From the NCBI GenBank assembly GCA_000507305.1, contig DF239027.1:399130-463129 (forward strand): a stretch of 64,000 nucleotides of DNA. Direction: 5' to 3'. Origin of the DNA: Breviolum minutum Mf 1.05b.01. Taxonomy: Eukaryota > Sar > Dinophyceae > Suessiales > Symbiodiniaceae. A program made the position numbers and the translations under genes. Shown one piece after another: positions 24,531 to 37,442 of this stretch. Below the pieces are notes generated by a model. The model saw only the letters and a list, made by a program, of their open reading frames with translations, had not been told where the DNA came from and ran no database searches. Within the stretch, counting starts at the first letter, position 1. The number at the start of each line of letters is the position of its first letter.

Positions 24531-27500
24531 ATGGATGTGATCTCACCGACCGTCAGGCCCAGCGATGCCAAAAGCAGTCGAAGTCAGGCGAAATCTGCGG
24601 AGCCGGAAAACAGCTCCGAAGCAGTCGAAGGCGGCGGTGCACAAGTTTCCCGGATGGTGCCCCCTGGTGCCTGGTGATAGTGGCAGGTAGATTTCGTGAA
24701 CATGTTTAAATGGAAAAAATAGCAGTTGATTGCTTGTGTTGTTTTTTGTTTTCGGTTGTGAGGTGTTGTAAGGGAAGGGTTGTTGAATATGTATGAATAT
24801 ATTGTTGAATAATAGTTATATAACTGTTTTGTTTCTTTTGTTTTTCCCCGCCATGGTGTTCGGTGCTTTTTGTTCGGTGCTTTTCAAATGTTGCTGAACT
24901 GTGTGTCAAGTGATGCTGGGCATCCCACAACATGATGCTCGTTGATGTTTCATGGTCAGGTTTGCGTGTGGACAAGGCCCGCCAATTGAGCTGTGTGATT
25001 GTGTGTGATGTTCCAAATCATCATTTGATTGTTGAATGTTGCGCTGCTACAGTTTTGCATGATTGCTACTGTAACCAAAATTGCCGACTGTTGTTCAAAC
25101 AATTTTGATTTTGGATGACCTTGTCTTAAGGATCATGTTAAGGAACATTTCCAATGTCAGGGGTGTTCCTCATAGCTGTGCACATGTGTTGCATGTCTCT
25201 TTGAACCTGCCAGGTGGTATTTCAGCTCCCCGAAAATTGCCAGCGCTCAGTCTTGAACAAAGACCTGGCGGAGCGACCCAAGCTGTCAATGACGAGCAGT
25301 TCACAAAACCTCGGTTGGTTTGTTACAGGGGATGATACAGGGATGATACTACCCAGCTCTATGAGGACTACAATAATAAGAAGCCCATTGTAAGGATTTG
25401 TTCCATTCTAAGGATTTTTGTTACTGTTGATGGAAGAAATCTGGCTAACCATTCAATAAAAAGGTAGTTGATCTACTATTATTTACAAGGTTTGATATAT
25501 CCCAGGTGGTTGGGGATGGGATTTCTGAAGCAACGATGAGTTGGTTTGGTCCTAAACCTTGGGCCAACAGTTGAGCATTGAAAAATGGGCCCCGGAGGTT
25601 GTTTAGGGGATTTGTTGGGGATGAAATGCTAGCCAGTTATATAGAGATTATAAATTATAATAAACCAATATAAGGATCCCTATTAACCAACCACTGAATT
25701 TTATGGAAAGTAGCCACGGTTTTGTTTTTTTTCCGTGGCTTAGTTGATGCTGAAAAAACAACACCAGAGAGTCGTTTCAGCCTTGGACCTTGGAGTGGTT
25801 TCCGGATCATCGACCTTGATTGCCCATGGGAGGAGGCGTTATTGGACTATTTGCCCGTGGGCTTACGGCTTCCTGGGCTAGTTCAATGGGTACTTCGATA
25901 TACTCCCAAGGTCCATTGGCTGGGTGCGTGGATGAGTCAAGACTGGATGGCAACGATGTCACGTGATGGTCGGTTCTTTTTGAAGCGGTCGCGAATGGTG
26001 ATGGTAACGTATCGTTTTTTACAGTACATGTAAGATATGTGTAGATATTTTGTCTTGGGATATGTTTAGATGAAAGTCACAAATGCTGGTGAAGATAACA
26101 CTGTCACTGTTGACCACGCTAATGGTGATGATGGCAAGGGTGGTGCTTCAGTGATTGTTTCAGAGCCTCCCTGATGTGTTTTGAAAGTTTTTGCCCGGCC
26201 AGGCGCACGGTGTGTCCTTGTCGACGATGTTTCGAAATCTCGCAGAGTCAGTACCTTAGCCTGGTATTCCAAAGGATGTCGTCTCACCTGATGTAAAAAA
26301 GTGAGAGATAATTACCAACCTTAACTAGTTATCCGGGATCTTGTCATTCATCACCAATTACATATTAGAATAAATGAGAGGTTTGCGAAGTCTTGTGGGT
26401 TCGATGTGCGAATCCGTGTTTTACACTCATCCATGGATTTGAGCTAAAGTCTAGGGAATGCTTATTATGCAGCCGCGGTTACATGGATGCAACCTTGTTG
26501 CACGTTTTAGGCGTTCGAAGACCGTGGTCATTGTGCAAGACACGGAGGAGGGCGACGTGTTTCTACTAAGATGGAAAAGAATCAATGAGCACGAGGTGGC
26601 CAGTTGATAAGGCAAACATCCCGCATTGACTATGGTGGTTTAACATTGTTTAGATATCCGAACTCGTGCAGAGTTTTGTTTCTCAACTGCATCAACATGC
26701 CCTGGAGTCTGGAACTTTCAATGTTGACATTTTGCTTCCAGGGCGTCAATCAAAGTATAAGATGACCTATGATAAGTATTGCATGATGATTGGATCATGA
26801 TGCGATGATATGCTATGTAAAATCATCTTATTTTGGATGATCACATCTCTCGAAAAGGTGGTTCTGTTGGCATGAAGAGAATTTCGTGAATCGGTGAAGC
26901 ATAGGGAGGTCAGGTGACATCACCGACGTGAATTTCTAGGGAGGTGAAATCTTCGAAGTCACCCAGATTGATTGTAGCCTATACATTTACAGTTTACACC
27001 TTACATAAATGAAATTCTAATGTCTTATGCTGGAAGGTTTTTTTGTGACGAGCACATGGATATTTTGGGGATGACCATTTTCTAAACACTACATGACGAG
27101 CAAAAACGCAAGTGGTTGGGGGTTGAGCACTAGTACCCGCCTGCTGGCTTGAAATCCCCGAAACAAAATTGCCACTAGGAAAATAGAATCGTGGATGTTG
27201 CAGCCTGCTATGTTGGATTTCCGGAATGTACCAATCAGATACATAGAAAATACGTGGTATACACGGCAGTGAGTATATGCTCCCTACCACTCTTCAGACA
27301 AAAGTAGAAAACTCTATTGAGTTGTTTAGATCTGTAATGAACTGTATATTCATATAGTCCCTACAAGCTGTTTTTTTCAGATTGACCATCCCCTAGCGTG
27401 AAACGATTGTACAGCTGACGGATCATCACACCGCTATGCCCCATAGGACTACATCTTTGGTGGCTTTGCCACTTCCGCCTGGGAACCATGTTCCAGGCGG

Positions 27501-30418
27501 GTCTTGGCGGATTCACTGGAAATTGTACCGACCTCACATGAGTTTTGGGCCCCCAAAAGGTAGCTGAGGTTTCGGGAAAGCCAACCTTATTTCAGGAAAA
27601 TTGAGGTTGGTGAAATATGATTCCATTTGGCCAGATACTGTTGGAAGCACTAGTTGAGGGTAGCAGGTCTTTTGTCCAACTCAGCAAGAAGCCAACTGAT
27701 GACATGACTGTGCCGTCGCTGATTCTGCCAGGTTCTACGGTTCGGGTGAGGTGCAGCTTTTTTGAGACAAATGGACTTCGGACGTTGATTCGAATGGCCC
27801 GAAGATGGTTCGTAAGTGTCCCAAAAGATGGAAGTTGAAAGCTCATGTTTTCATTTTCAATGATGCCTTGAAAGGATAATTCGGAGTTCAGACAGAGCAA
27901 GGATCAAAGCTTAGGCAAAGAGTAGAGAGAGTCGGACGAAGGAGTGTTTCCTGTATCTTCTTTAAAAGTAAAAGATGCTATGCCGAAGTCGCTTATTCTG
28001 AATTTTGATGCGATTATTTCATCCAGTCCACAACTTTCCATGGGATCGTTTGGGTGCTGAAATGCAGAAACCTTCATGCAAACTGACGTTTTGGGAGGCC
28101 TTTGTATTCTCCTTCGGACGAGTTAGCCCTGGTGCATCCTGGGAGGTCTTCAAAGTTGCACTTTTTTGCCAGCTTTTTCTTGGGTGTTTTTATAGACGGT
28201 TAGTGCCCCCCAATGTCTCCCTGAAATGGCGCCCAAAAAAAAAGATAATGATAGCAATGATGATACTAGCAATAGCAATAACAGTATATAAGAATAATGA
28301 TTGATAATGATCTTCAATGAGAAAGTATGATGTCATGATTCTTAATCTTGACATCCTTTTCTGAATGTTGTTCACAAATAGTGTTTTCAGTGTGAATATC
28401 ATTTGGAGTTCTTCTAGCACGCCGAGTTTCGGGCGGCGTTGAAAAACTGTACATGTTCAATAGGTTGAACCTCCCACCAAATTGCCGGGCCAAATTCAGA
28501 GGTTCAATTCTTTCCATGGTCTTCTGTCAACGAGTACGAAGCTCGGAGAGAAAAGGATTTGCGATTTGAGGGAAACCAATTGAATTGAAAATAAACGACT
28601 TGTCGCTTTGGAAAGCAAAGTTGTCACGAAGTGAGAAAAGATAAAAGATGTGTTTACTTTTGTATTCATGCTTGAGAGGTGTCATCTATAGATAATGTAC
28701 CTGTATTATCCGGTAACATTTTGATGTGTTTGTTGGTAACATCGGAGTGGAAGTTTGCTCCCATTGGTCCCTTGGCCCACTGGCCCAGGTGCTGTATGTA
28801 CGCCGACCAGCAGATGTTTGGAATGGGTGGTGGTGAAGGAAACGCCAATTTCTTGAGCATTGTTTTGACGACATCACCCACGCGGTCATCGCATTTAATT
28901 GTATGTGATGTATCTATTTTTTGCACAGTAGGTTGAAAATAGGATAGTAAAATCTATGTGCTGAAGATGGATGGTGGAAGTCATACCAATTTTGCCCTAG
29001 GTTTGCATAAATGATGGAACATGAGTTTCTGCTTTGCAGCTTTGCTATGAACAAAGTCTAAAGTTTCAGAATGAGACTAGCTGTATCCCGGTTGCAGTAT
29101 GTGTAGCAAATTAGTTTTATCAGGACTAGGTCACTGTGACACTTTTAGGCTTCACATGTACTTTCTTTGTTTAAAGTCGCTTTTGCGGGAGAGACGATTT
29201 ATGGGAAGACTGCCGCTACAGGACGACATGCCTTTGTGATCCAATCAGATTTGCTGCGCTGGACTAAGACTGACATTGCTACCTCACGAATCTAGTTCAG
29301 CTGAGTGTAAAGGCAGTAATCAAAGCATTTTCCTAAAGCTACCTCGTACGAAATAACAGATGCTTTCCATGCAGATTTACCACTTACAACTCGATGCAAC
29401 GCCGATTCCAACAATCATTTCCAAAAAAATGTCCCATGTGGACTATCATTCCGACCCTGCAACAACCGTTTTGACTCAGGCAAGGTCACTCATCCCCAAC
29501 GCCAACATTTAGGTTTGCGCCTCAAAAGACTCAAATGAAGCATTGCAAAAGGTGAGGTTGATAGTTGATTCCGAAAATGATTACTGGGTGGTGACATTTT
29601 GAAATATTTTGTATGTTCAACCCTATCTGGTGAAATGATCCATTTTGATCCATTTTGACTAATATGTTTCAATCGGGTTGACAGCCAGATCCTGGACATT
29701 CTCAGGATCTGCATTTCACTGAAAACTCATGGAGTTGTTCAACCAGTCACTTAAAAATCGCCTAAAAAATCTCACATGTTTGAAACTCAGGATGGTTCGA
29801 AGGAAGGTTTAGTAACAACTTCTGGTTACACCGTTTTTCTAAGTATCTAGACTCGTAGGCCCCCCCAGCACTTCAGGAACACCATCCTCGCAGCACATGA
29901 AGACTTCGTAGTGCGCGATATTGAAGTGCAACTTGGTTGCTGAGAGCCTGCAAGTTTTCGATTTTTAGGATGAGTTGATCTAACTTCTTCCATCGATTCT
30001 ATGCTCATTTGCCCAGCAGCTCTCTAAAATTATAAGTTGGGACAACAAGCTGGTCGGTGCAAAGATTCGATTATGTTGTATGATAGTGTATGTATATAAT
30101 ATACAAACAGTTCCTGATAATATTGCTAATGTTACATTATATTACAAGTTACATCAGTATATACCTCAAATCACTTTGGAACACTTGATCCTACCTTTTG
30201 TCCAAAACAATCCGTTCGCTGTTTAGCGTTTCGTTGTTTCGCTTGATCTATTGGTGTTTTGCGAAAATTTCACCTTAGGTGGTCCTTGGAAGAAGTTCAA
30301 TGACAACTTGTGCACTTCGCTCATCCGTTCATTGGATACAGAGAAATTGGCCCCTGGTGTCGACCCCTTCTTGCCGAAGCGACCAGCGCTATGCGGCTGG
30401 GTGAAGATGGGTAGTTGA
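24531..30418 (+). CDS. Unrecognised multi-exon protein with clear start and stop
   Basis: The start is ATG 24531, preceded by C/A-rich sequence and followed by a G/T-rich intron. Exons with matching phases are 24531-24666 (MDVISPTVRPSDAKSSRS, Ser/Pro/Glu-rich), 25214-25313 (SAPRKLPALSLEQRPGG), 25781-26003 (GFRIIDLDCPWEEALLDYLP, DGRFFLKRSRMVM) and 26070 to about 26139 (MKVTNAGEDNTVTVDHANGD). Further candidates are at 27640-27755, 28030-28150 and 28720-28840. The last exon is 30279-30418, with KFNDNLCTSLIRSLDTEKLA and a stop after LCGWVKMGS. No known domain was recognised, and more than one gene could be present. The intron around 27527-27639 carries a family F repeat. Confidence 0.5.
27527..27639 (+). 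repeat. Dispersed repeat, family F copy 2
   Basis: This 113-base stretch starts ACCGACCTCACATGAGTTTTG and ends GGCCAGATACT. It matches 3665-3780 over its whole length, with an internal indel. Both copies are on the plus strand and intronic. No clear terminal inverted repeat. Confidence 0.75.
29585..29690. mobile_element. Decayed family C element
   Basis: Shares GGGTGGTGACATTTTGAAAT, ATCTGGTGAAATGATCCATT and CATTTTGACTAATATGTTTC with the other family C copies. Its right end has decayed (CGGGTTGACAGCC). Confidence 0.55.
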
Positions 30419-31413
30419 ACTGATCGGAGAAGCAGATGAAGCAGAGCTGGGTGTGAAGAACTGCGACCACGTGTGGCCGAGCAGGACATGAAAAGAAGTG
30501 GAAGCGCATGAAAAACAAGAATGACACCAAAGAAACAATCCAGAAGGGAATTTGTGAACCCAGTCCAAGCCATTAGAATACAAAGGGGGAATGTTCTCAA
30601 AAAGAAACGATTCAGTATGTTTCTTTAAGAAAATGGGGAGTTCAGAGGTTTTGTTGGCGTAGCGAAGGTATCAAAAGACAGTTGCAGCTTCATGGAAAAA
30701 GTCATCCCAGGTATTCCAAGGAGCGTGGATGTGTTGGTAAGAAAACTTTGAACATGGAGCATCCACCAGTTTGGAGATCCATCTCAGATTTTTGGGGTGG
30801 ATTTTTTTACGCAGGGAGTTGAGGGAAACTCAGGAAAGATGTTCCACTTCCATGGTCAGTAGGTGACTTTGTGCCCCCTCAATGGAGACTAACATAAAGA
30901 TTGCCAATGGAAATTGAAGCGAAGCGGGCTGATTGCCAAGTTTCAGATCATTGTTCCACAGATCGAAATCAATAACTGACAGCTCGTCATAAAACAGATC
31001 CAACTGGGACGTGATTCAAGTGTCTCGTTTTGCCAGGGCCTTATCTAATCACAGAACCAACACTCCCCACACATCCTCGCAAAGTTTGGTCATAGACCGT
31101 CGCAGTGTTCCATACACTCCATACTGTATCTTAGGAATTCAGGCACTACCAAAGCGAGACAGTTATTACAAAAGGAAAAAACGCTCCTTCTCTTAAAGTC
31201 ACTCCATCCCCACAACATATCATCCACAACGCAATCAAAAAAAAACATCTCAACAAAAAAAACAAAGAAAAACTTGAACAAAAAGACAAAATTCATCAAA
31301 TCTAATTCTCCTCAACACTCTTTTCACACAAAAAACACATCAACATCCAATCCTGACAGGTGTGTGTTTCTGTGTTTTTGTTCTCCTTTTCCTTTAAAAA
31401 AGCAAAAAACACC

Positions 31414-33684
31414 ATGGTCTTGGGAAAAGCTTTGACGTTGGGCCATGTCGAGTCCTCATCTGCCGAGTCGGCGGTGGTTGTGTGGCTCCATGGCTTTGGT
31501 GATTCACCAGGAGGTTGGGCTCAAGCCCTACAGCCTTTTCGGACGACCTTGGAAGTGCCGTATCTTGGGTCAAGTTCCAAGTGGAGGCATGTGTATCAAA
31601 AGAGCATCAAAAAATAATTATTAAGAGTATCAAAACAAAATTATTAAGAGCATCAAAAAAAAATTATTACTTTTGTATGAGAAAATACAAGAAAAACGAA
31701 AACACGAAGAAACGAGACCCAAAGAAACGAAGAAACGAAGGAACGAAGCAGCCAAGAAACGAAGAAACGAAGCAGCCAAGAAACGAAGAAACGAAGAAAC
31801 GAAGCAGCCAAGAAACGAAGAAAACGAAGAAACGAAGCAGNNNNNNNNNNNNNNNNNNNNNNNNNTTTTTTTTGATCCGGTCAGTGAGGCAATTTTTGCT
31901 CCCCTCCCACACGAAAGCGTTTCTATCCCGTGGGAATAATTTTTTTGATCCTCTTATTAATTTTTTTTGATCCCCTGGGAATAATTTTTTTTTGATGCTC
32001 TTATTAATTTTTTTTGATCCCCCACCCGTTGGAGGGGTTGGTTTGTTTGGTTTTGGATATGTCCTTCCTCTTTAAAAGAAAAACCAAGGGGGTGCGTGTG
32101 ATTTTTGGGGAGAATGATTGGATAAAACTAGGGTTCAATTATGAAGCAACATGTTCAAGGTGGAAGTTGGTGAAATGAAATGGTTCCCATGCTCTTGAAA
32201 GGAAATGAAAGGAATATTGTTCTCCAAATGGCAGTCTTGAGCGGTTTTTTGTTTTCGCTGGTGGGGAGGGCTCAGGAAGGAAGGTTTCATGCAGGCGTGG
32301 TTTGGTTGTGATGTGTTGCAGTATTTTGAAGATCTGAGGTGTTTAGGGTTTTATTTTTGTTATAAAGCACTGTATATATATATATGATTTGACCAGATCA
32401 TGTGTTTTGCATGTTTTTGTTCCATTTAAAGATTTCAGTCCTAGACTTTGTAGTATGTCATGTTTAAGTCTCTTTTGCATTTGTTTATGTACTTGTTCGA
32501 AGCGACCAGCTGTTGTGCTTGAGACTGTGAAGGTTGAAATGGGTACACCTTTGTGCCCCATTGCTTTCGCAGCCCTGCTTTGGAAATCGCAAGTTGAGAG
32601 CGTGGGGACAGTTTAGAACACAGGAGCAACCTGGTGAAACTGGTGGAGTTTCCATGACCCACCCAATCATTCTTGATAGAATCTTAATCTCTAGGCAATC
32701 TGGTGGTCTTTGGGAGAAAAGAAAACCTGGTTACAAGGTGGGCTCCTACCAGTTATGAATGGAGTTCTAAGCCCTGTAAAATGGCCTTATGCATGGTTAA
32801 CTGTGGTTATAGCCCATACTTCTGTACTTATAGGGGTTTATCACTGGTAGGGGCCCACCTTGTACCCTCCTGCTATGTTTTTGTCACCCAACTCTTTCAA
32901 AAGGAGCGGATTCAAGTGGGATCCACCGACTATGATGATTTAGATGCTGAAGGTGCCTATGGAAGATCTGTTGCAGACGTGCTTGCAGAACTTCATGACT
33001 TAGAACAAGCATTACCCAATTCCACACGTTTATTGATTGGTGGTTTTTCTCAAGGTGCAGCCATCGCGTTGGAATGTGCCTTGAAGTATCCCAAACCATT
33101 GGCTGGTTGTATTGTCGTTGCTGGTTGGGCAAGGCCTACGGTGCGTGAGTTTCTAGCCGAGGGATCCACTTCCAAAACCCAAACGCCTTTCTTATTATGT
33201 CATGGCGAAGCTGATGATATGGTGGATGTGAATTGCTCACGTATTCTCAAAGACTTGTTATCGAAGAAAGGTGCAGAGGTTCAACTTCAGACATATCCTG
33301 GAATCCAACATGAGTCCTGTCCCGAACTTCTGAATGCCGTCATGGAATCTAAGATGCTGATTTTCAGGCATGTTTTTTATTTTTTCATGTTCACCCCAAA
33401 AACATGTTGAAATTTGAACAGATGAACCAATTTGAGAACTGTGTTTTTTTTCACTTGGTCAACAAGAAAAACACACCACTCAGGAGTTTATGTGTAAAGG
33501 TTTGAAGTTGCCGATTCCGACGTCGATTACTTGGGATGACTCCGACAGTGAGTCTGACACGGCCGTGGTGTATGTGTCCAAAAGTCGTTTGGCAGATCTT
33601 CAACGGGCGAGTTCCGACGTGAGCCAGGCAGCTCTCTTGGAATTGGTGGATCCTACTGGTTTAGCTGAAACTCAACCAAGTTGA
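31414..33684 (+). CDS. Acyl-protein thioesterase (alpha/beta hydrolase)
   Basis: Probably removes palmitate or similar acyl groups from cysteine side chains of cytosolic proteins, or hydrolyses lysophospholipids. This is known for the APT/phospholipase-carboxylesterase family. Exons in consistent phase are 31414-31590, 32573-32647, 32904-33338 and 33484-33684. The N-terminus has VVVWLHGFGDSPGGW, matching the family's WLHGxGD oxyanion motif. The second exon has GNRKLRAWGQF, at the place of the family's substrate loop. The third has the nucleophile motif GGFSQGAA, the catalytic Asp in CHGEADDMVDV and the His in PGIQHESC. The last exon adds an extra acidic tail (TWDDSDSESDTAVVYV) that is longer than typical APTs, ending LAETQPS. 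The usual FPxAP motif before exon 2 is not seen, so a small exon may be missing in intron 1, which holds a sequence gap. ATG 31414 sits in a CACCATGG context. Confidence 0.88.
31603..32022. repeat. Inverted A-rich repeat flanking a sequence gap
   Basis: On the left, 31603-31670 has tandem units like ATTATTAAGAGCATCAAAA. On the right, 31925-32022 has the reverse complement (TTTTGATGCTCTTATTAAT) in about four copies. Between them, 31680-31840 is a tandem repeat of GAAACGAAGAAACGAAGCAGCC, and then the gap. All lie in intron 1 of the thioesterase gene. Confidence 0.8.
31841..31865. other. Assembly gap (25 N)
   Basis: Twenty-five undetermined bases interrupt the GAAGAAACGAAG repeat. A repeat-caused assembly break is likely, and the true length is unknown. 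Single ambiguous bases also occur at 312 and 53484. Confidence 0.95.
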
Positions 33685-33959
33685 TGGTAGCTGTTTGACT
33701 TGGAGAATTTGGAAATCCCCTAAGAAAGACGAAGCTTCTTTAAACCAGAAAAGCATGGTGTTTTGTGTTGGTCATGGATGTTTTGGTTTCAAGTTTTGAC
33801 ATAATTTTGGTGGTTACCACGATATTGGGATGATTTAGTTTCACAATCATTCCACCGCGTGATGATGAAGCAAAGATAATGATAATGATGTATAATGATA
33901 GTATTTGTTTGGCTTTGCGGTGATAAAGTAGAGATGATAATATGTATTGGTAGTCGTCC

Positions 33960-33961
33960 TG

Positions 33962-34007
<46 letters not shown>

Positions 34008-34010
34008 GTA
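33960..34010. repeat. ATC microsatellite
   Basis: An uninterrupted run of CATCATCAT between the thioesterase and the next gene. A shorter array of the same type is at 34811-34853. Confidence 0.95.
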
Positions 34011-34111
34011 GTATCATATAGTATCTCATGTTTCTTTTATCCACCACCTCGTGTTTCGATGTATTTTCTAAAGAAACAAACGCACCATGCAACGATTCGC
34101 CTAGGAAACAG

Positions 34112-34652
34112 AGACCTTGGTGCCAGCGGTTTTGCACCAGCCGGACGCTATCATGAAGCTGCCTCCAGCAGAAGCGATCAAAGCCATCGCAGAGGCAGTC
34201 CAGAGTGCCGAAGGGCCTGAGATGACAGTGAAAGAATGGCGTGACGCGTAACACGACAGACTTACAATTAAAACATGATCTTTTTTGTGGGATTTTGTTC
34301 AAGAATATGTTTGCCCCCTTTTTGTTGATTGATGCTGTAATTAGATGTTTTCAAGGGGTTCTTTCGATACTAAGTTCGAACCTTTGCAGTTCTTTTGGAC
34401 ACTTGGAGTTTTTTTGTTGCCGAAGTGTTTTGACTTGAACAAATGTTGAAGTCTTTGAAACAGCGAAAAACTATCTTGGGGGAAATTCACAGCAGCTATC
34501 ACCCACGATTCGGGGTCACCCCCGCCGTCGTGAGGCAAAATCCGGAGGTGGAAGAAGCGGAAGAAGAAGAGTTGAGCATCGACGAAACCGATGACGATGG
34601 TGATGTGGCAGCTGAACCGCCAGAGAAGCGACCGAGGATGCAACCAGATTGA
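34112..34652 (+). CDS. Small acidic protein with basic C-terminal signal
   Basis: Two exon candidates. The first runs from 34112 to about 34240 and contains MKLPPAEAIKAIAEAVQSAE. The second, 34464-34652, has RKTILGEIHSSYHPRFGVTP, then a strongly acidic stretch (EVEEAEEEELSIDETDDDGD), then EPPEKRPRMQPD and a stop. The KRPR motif could act as a nuclear import signal. A nuclear or chromatin-associated role is only a guess from composition. The splice phase between the two exons is not settled: a GTGAAA donor after EMT fits phase 0. The ATG at 34153 is a possible start. Confidence 0.5.
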
Positions 34653-35134
34653 CGTTTGTTTGGGGGGGGCGTATTTGACGGTACAAGAACCGTTGGCAAA
34701 AAAAAGCGGAGAAAATGAAAAGCGGCAAGAGGAGGTAGGTAGATACGTAGTGTAATCTTTGGGCTAGAGATTTGTTATCATGATCATATCATCATACATA
34801 AGGATTCGGTTCATCATCATTTCAGAATCATCATCATCATCATCATCATCATCAAGTTGATGTCTTACTTCTCCTTTTCTTTTACTGTACTGGTCATCCT
34901 CTTCCTTCTGACCATCATCAACTTTTGCAGACCCCCTGATGCATCGACGGGTGTCCGTGCTGCAGGTCAAAGACCCTTGTGCAAGATAAGGTGTAGTACA
35001 AAATGTATCAAAATGTGATATGCTTATTGAATCCTATTCATTGACATATCCTTACTGGAAGCATTGAAACATGATGGTTACAACACTTCAACCACACATA
35101 TCCAACCCCAAGCTGCCATGTTGCATGGCAGTTT

Positions 35135-37120
35135 TTGATGCTTTCTGCGGTTGCCGTTGGGCAAAAGATTGCACTGCCTAGATGGGTCGAAGCACCTTTG
35201 TGTCGTCCTGGTGTTGACAGCCTTAGACGTGAGTCTGGACAGACACTTTGGTTGGGTAAACTGCCAGTTGTCGTCACAGGGATCCTTGCACTGCAGCGAC
35301 GTCGGGTGAGCAGAAAAGCTTCAGAAAACCTTTGGATTAGTTTGCTGCAGCAGTCAGCAGAGAAACTTGAGGACATTTGTGAGCATTGGAAGAAATTGGA
35401 TGTCAATGCAACCGAGTTTCAGATTGATAAGTTACTTGGATATATTGCTTTAGATCCAAGGTTTGTCATTCCAAGATTCAAGGTTTGTCATTCTAAGATT
35501 ACTTCCCAGTGACTTTAGGATGTTTCAATCCATGCTTTTTGTACCTTTGAGATCCAAAAAGAGAAAGTTGCAAAAATATCCCAACTTTTATGGGCCTCAA
35601 AAAGAATGTAAAAAAGCTACCCCTGGCCAAAAATGAGCGTTTCATCAGGCCTTAGTTTCAAAAAAAAACGGACTAAGAACCAGCTATTCTTGTGAGGTAG
35701 GGGGGGGTGGGACGGGGCCTAGTAACTAGGAGGATTCCCAGGAAAGGACTCCAGGTGTGAAAAGTCAAAAGTCTCCCCGTTTGGAGGCTCAATTCGGATG
35801 AAGACGCCTTCCGTGCCTTGTTGCAACGTTGCCCATGGGGCGATCCCAACGGCACGGCCATGGTGGCACGGCATCTTTGTCGCGACCCGCTGGTGGCTGC
35901 GCATCAGCATGCGACAAAAGCCTTGGTGCGATTGGAACTGGCGAAGACGGCGTGGAAGCTGGATCTGATGGAGAAAATGGAGAATGTAAAGGGGGTAAAA
36001 GAGATAGAATCTTGGTGCATGATGACTGTACTTTTTGTTTTTGCACGTGTTTTTAAACACTTCCTCAATGGTTCATATGCCTTGTCATATCTTTGTGCTC
36101 CAGCGTGCTTTGTCATTATGAGTGATATCTCCGAAAAGGTGTCAATTTACTACTCTTAGCATCATTTAACATCAAGAAAACACATATCTACATACAAGTA
36201 GGGAGGATGGTCTTTAAGCGTAGGGCGTAGATGTGGTTCAACTGTTTCTTCTTACAAGTCACCTTGTTGATCCTTTGTGTAACTTGGATAAACCTCCTGA
36301 AGTTCCACCTTCCGGCTTTTATGATCTGTCCGAAAATGACGATGACGATACCGGGCATGGAAACACTCCTGCTAACCTTTGAGGATGGTTACACCATGTC
36401 GTACAATTTTTGAAAGTTCACCATCTCAACTAGTGCATATTGGTATTGGGATGGTATTGAGAAGGTGCAGACAGCTGACAGCATGTGGTTTTCAAAAAAA
36501 CATGATGCTTGTAAAAGGGAATATGGTCACGTCGCTTGGTGGTTCCAAACATATGTGTTTTTTGGAGGACGATTATTTGGGCCATGCCACCAAACTCAGG
36601 AAAACACCAAGAAGCAAGTAGCTTTGTTGTCCAAGAAAGCTATTCATCACCTTCGCCTTTTCCAAATCGAAGAGTCCCACATCACCTTCACAAAAGCGTA
36701 TTATTTGAGCAAAGATTCGTTAGAATCTCCAGACCCTGATCTTCAAGTTCTGATTCACCGCACCAGCAAGTTGCTAGCAGCCAAGCAATTTCAGTTTTCT
36801 CAATCCACTTTTGACTCAACAAGATCAACATCAACAACAACCACCTCTACCTTGTCACTTGGATTTGTTTAAGGTGATTGTTTACTTTCTACCATGGTAA
36901 ATCACCGTGAAAAACCACCATTTGGAGAATATGTTTTTACTTTTTGCCTGGCATCAAACGGTCGCAAATCCAAGGTCATCCTTGTCATTGGTTCGAAAAC
37001 GATTGGTGAATGACTTGAGCTATACAGAAGCACAGGTCTTAGCTGCTACGAAGGCAAAGACCTTAGCAGAATTGTCTTTTGGTGGAAAACGCTTCCAAGA
37101 GGAATTGAAACTTGGATCAG
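35135..37120 (+). CDS. Unrecognised exons upstream of methyltransferase
   Basis: Protein-like exons on the plus strand: about 35135-35480 (LPVVVTGILALQRRRVSRKA, SAEKLEDICEHWKKL), about 35770-35988 (EDAFRALLQRCPWGDPNG, ALVRLELAKTAWKLDLM), about 36262-36378 (PPSGFYDLSENDDDDTGHG), about 36602-36868 (KKAIHHLRLFQIEESHIT, then a Ser/Thr-rich run) and about 36990-37115 (NDLSYTEAQVLAATKAKT). They may be the 5' part of the methyltransferase gene or a separate gene. No start or stop was fixed. The first exon ends in a short duplication (CCAAG..TTTGTCATTC twice, 35457-35498). Confidence 0.45.
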
Positions 37121-37193
37121 AATTTTGTTTAGGATATATATAGGGGATGAAATACTACACAATTATATGGGGGTTATTTCATAACCATTACTA

Positions 37194-37305
37194 GGTGGTC
37201 GCAACTCAAAGATTTTTGAACATGTTCACCCCGCAACTTGGGGAAGATGATTTCTAATTTGACGTTCGCATATTTTTCAGATGGGCTGGTTCAACCACCA
37301 ACAAG
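37194..37305. mobile_element. MITE-like element, family C copy 2
   Basis: Starts AGGTGGTCGCAACTCAAAG and ends GGTTCAACCACCAAC. The interior matches the other family C copies (AACTTGGGGAAGATGATTTC, TTTGACGTTCGCATATTTTT). A remnant of family G lies immediately to the left, at about 37125-37190. Confidence 0.75.
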
Positions 37306-37442
37306 TTGAGTTCCCAAATGTCTGAGGCCGTTTCCCTCCTTCTGTGTTTTTTGGAAAAATATGTGTGTTTTTTTCGAGAAAAAAAGCAAGTCATGCGTGC
37401 ATTCAAAAATTGAGAAAAATGTTTGGATTTGTAGATAAACCT

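Noticed and set aside
31673..31912. Lys/Arg/Asn-rich and Phe/Leu-rich open frames around the gap
   Set aside because: They come from the GAAGAAACGAAG tandem repeat and run into undetermined bases.
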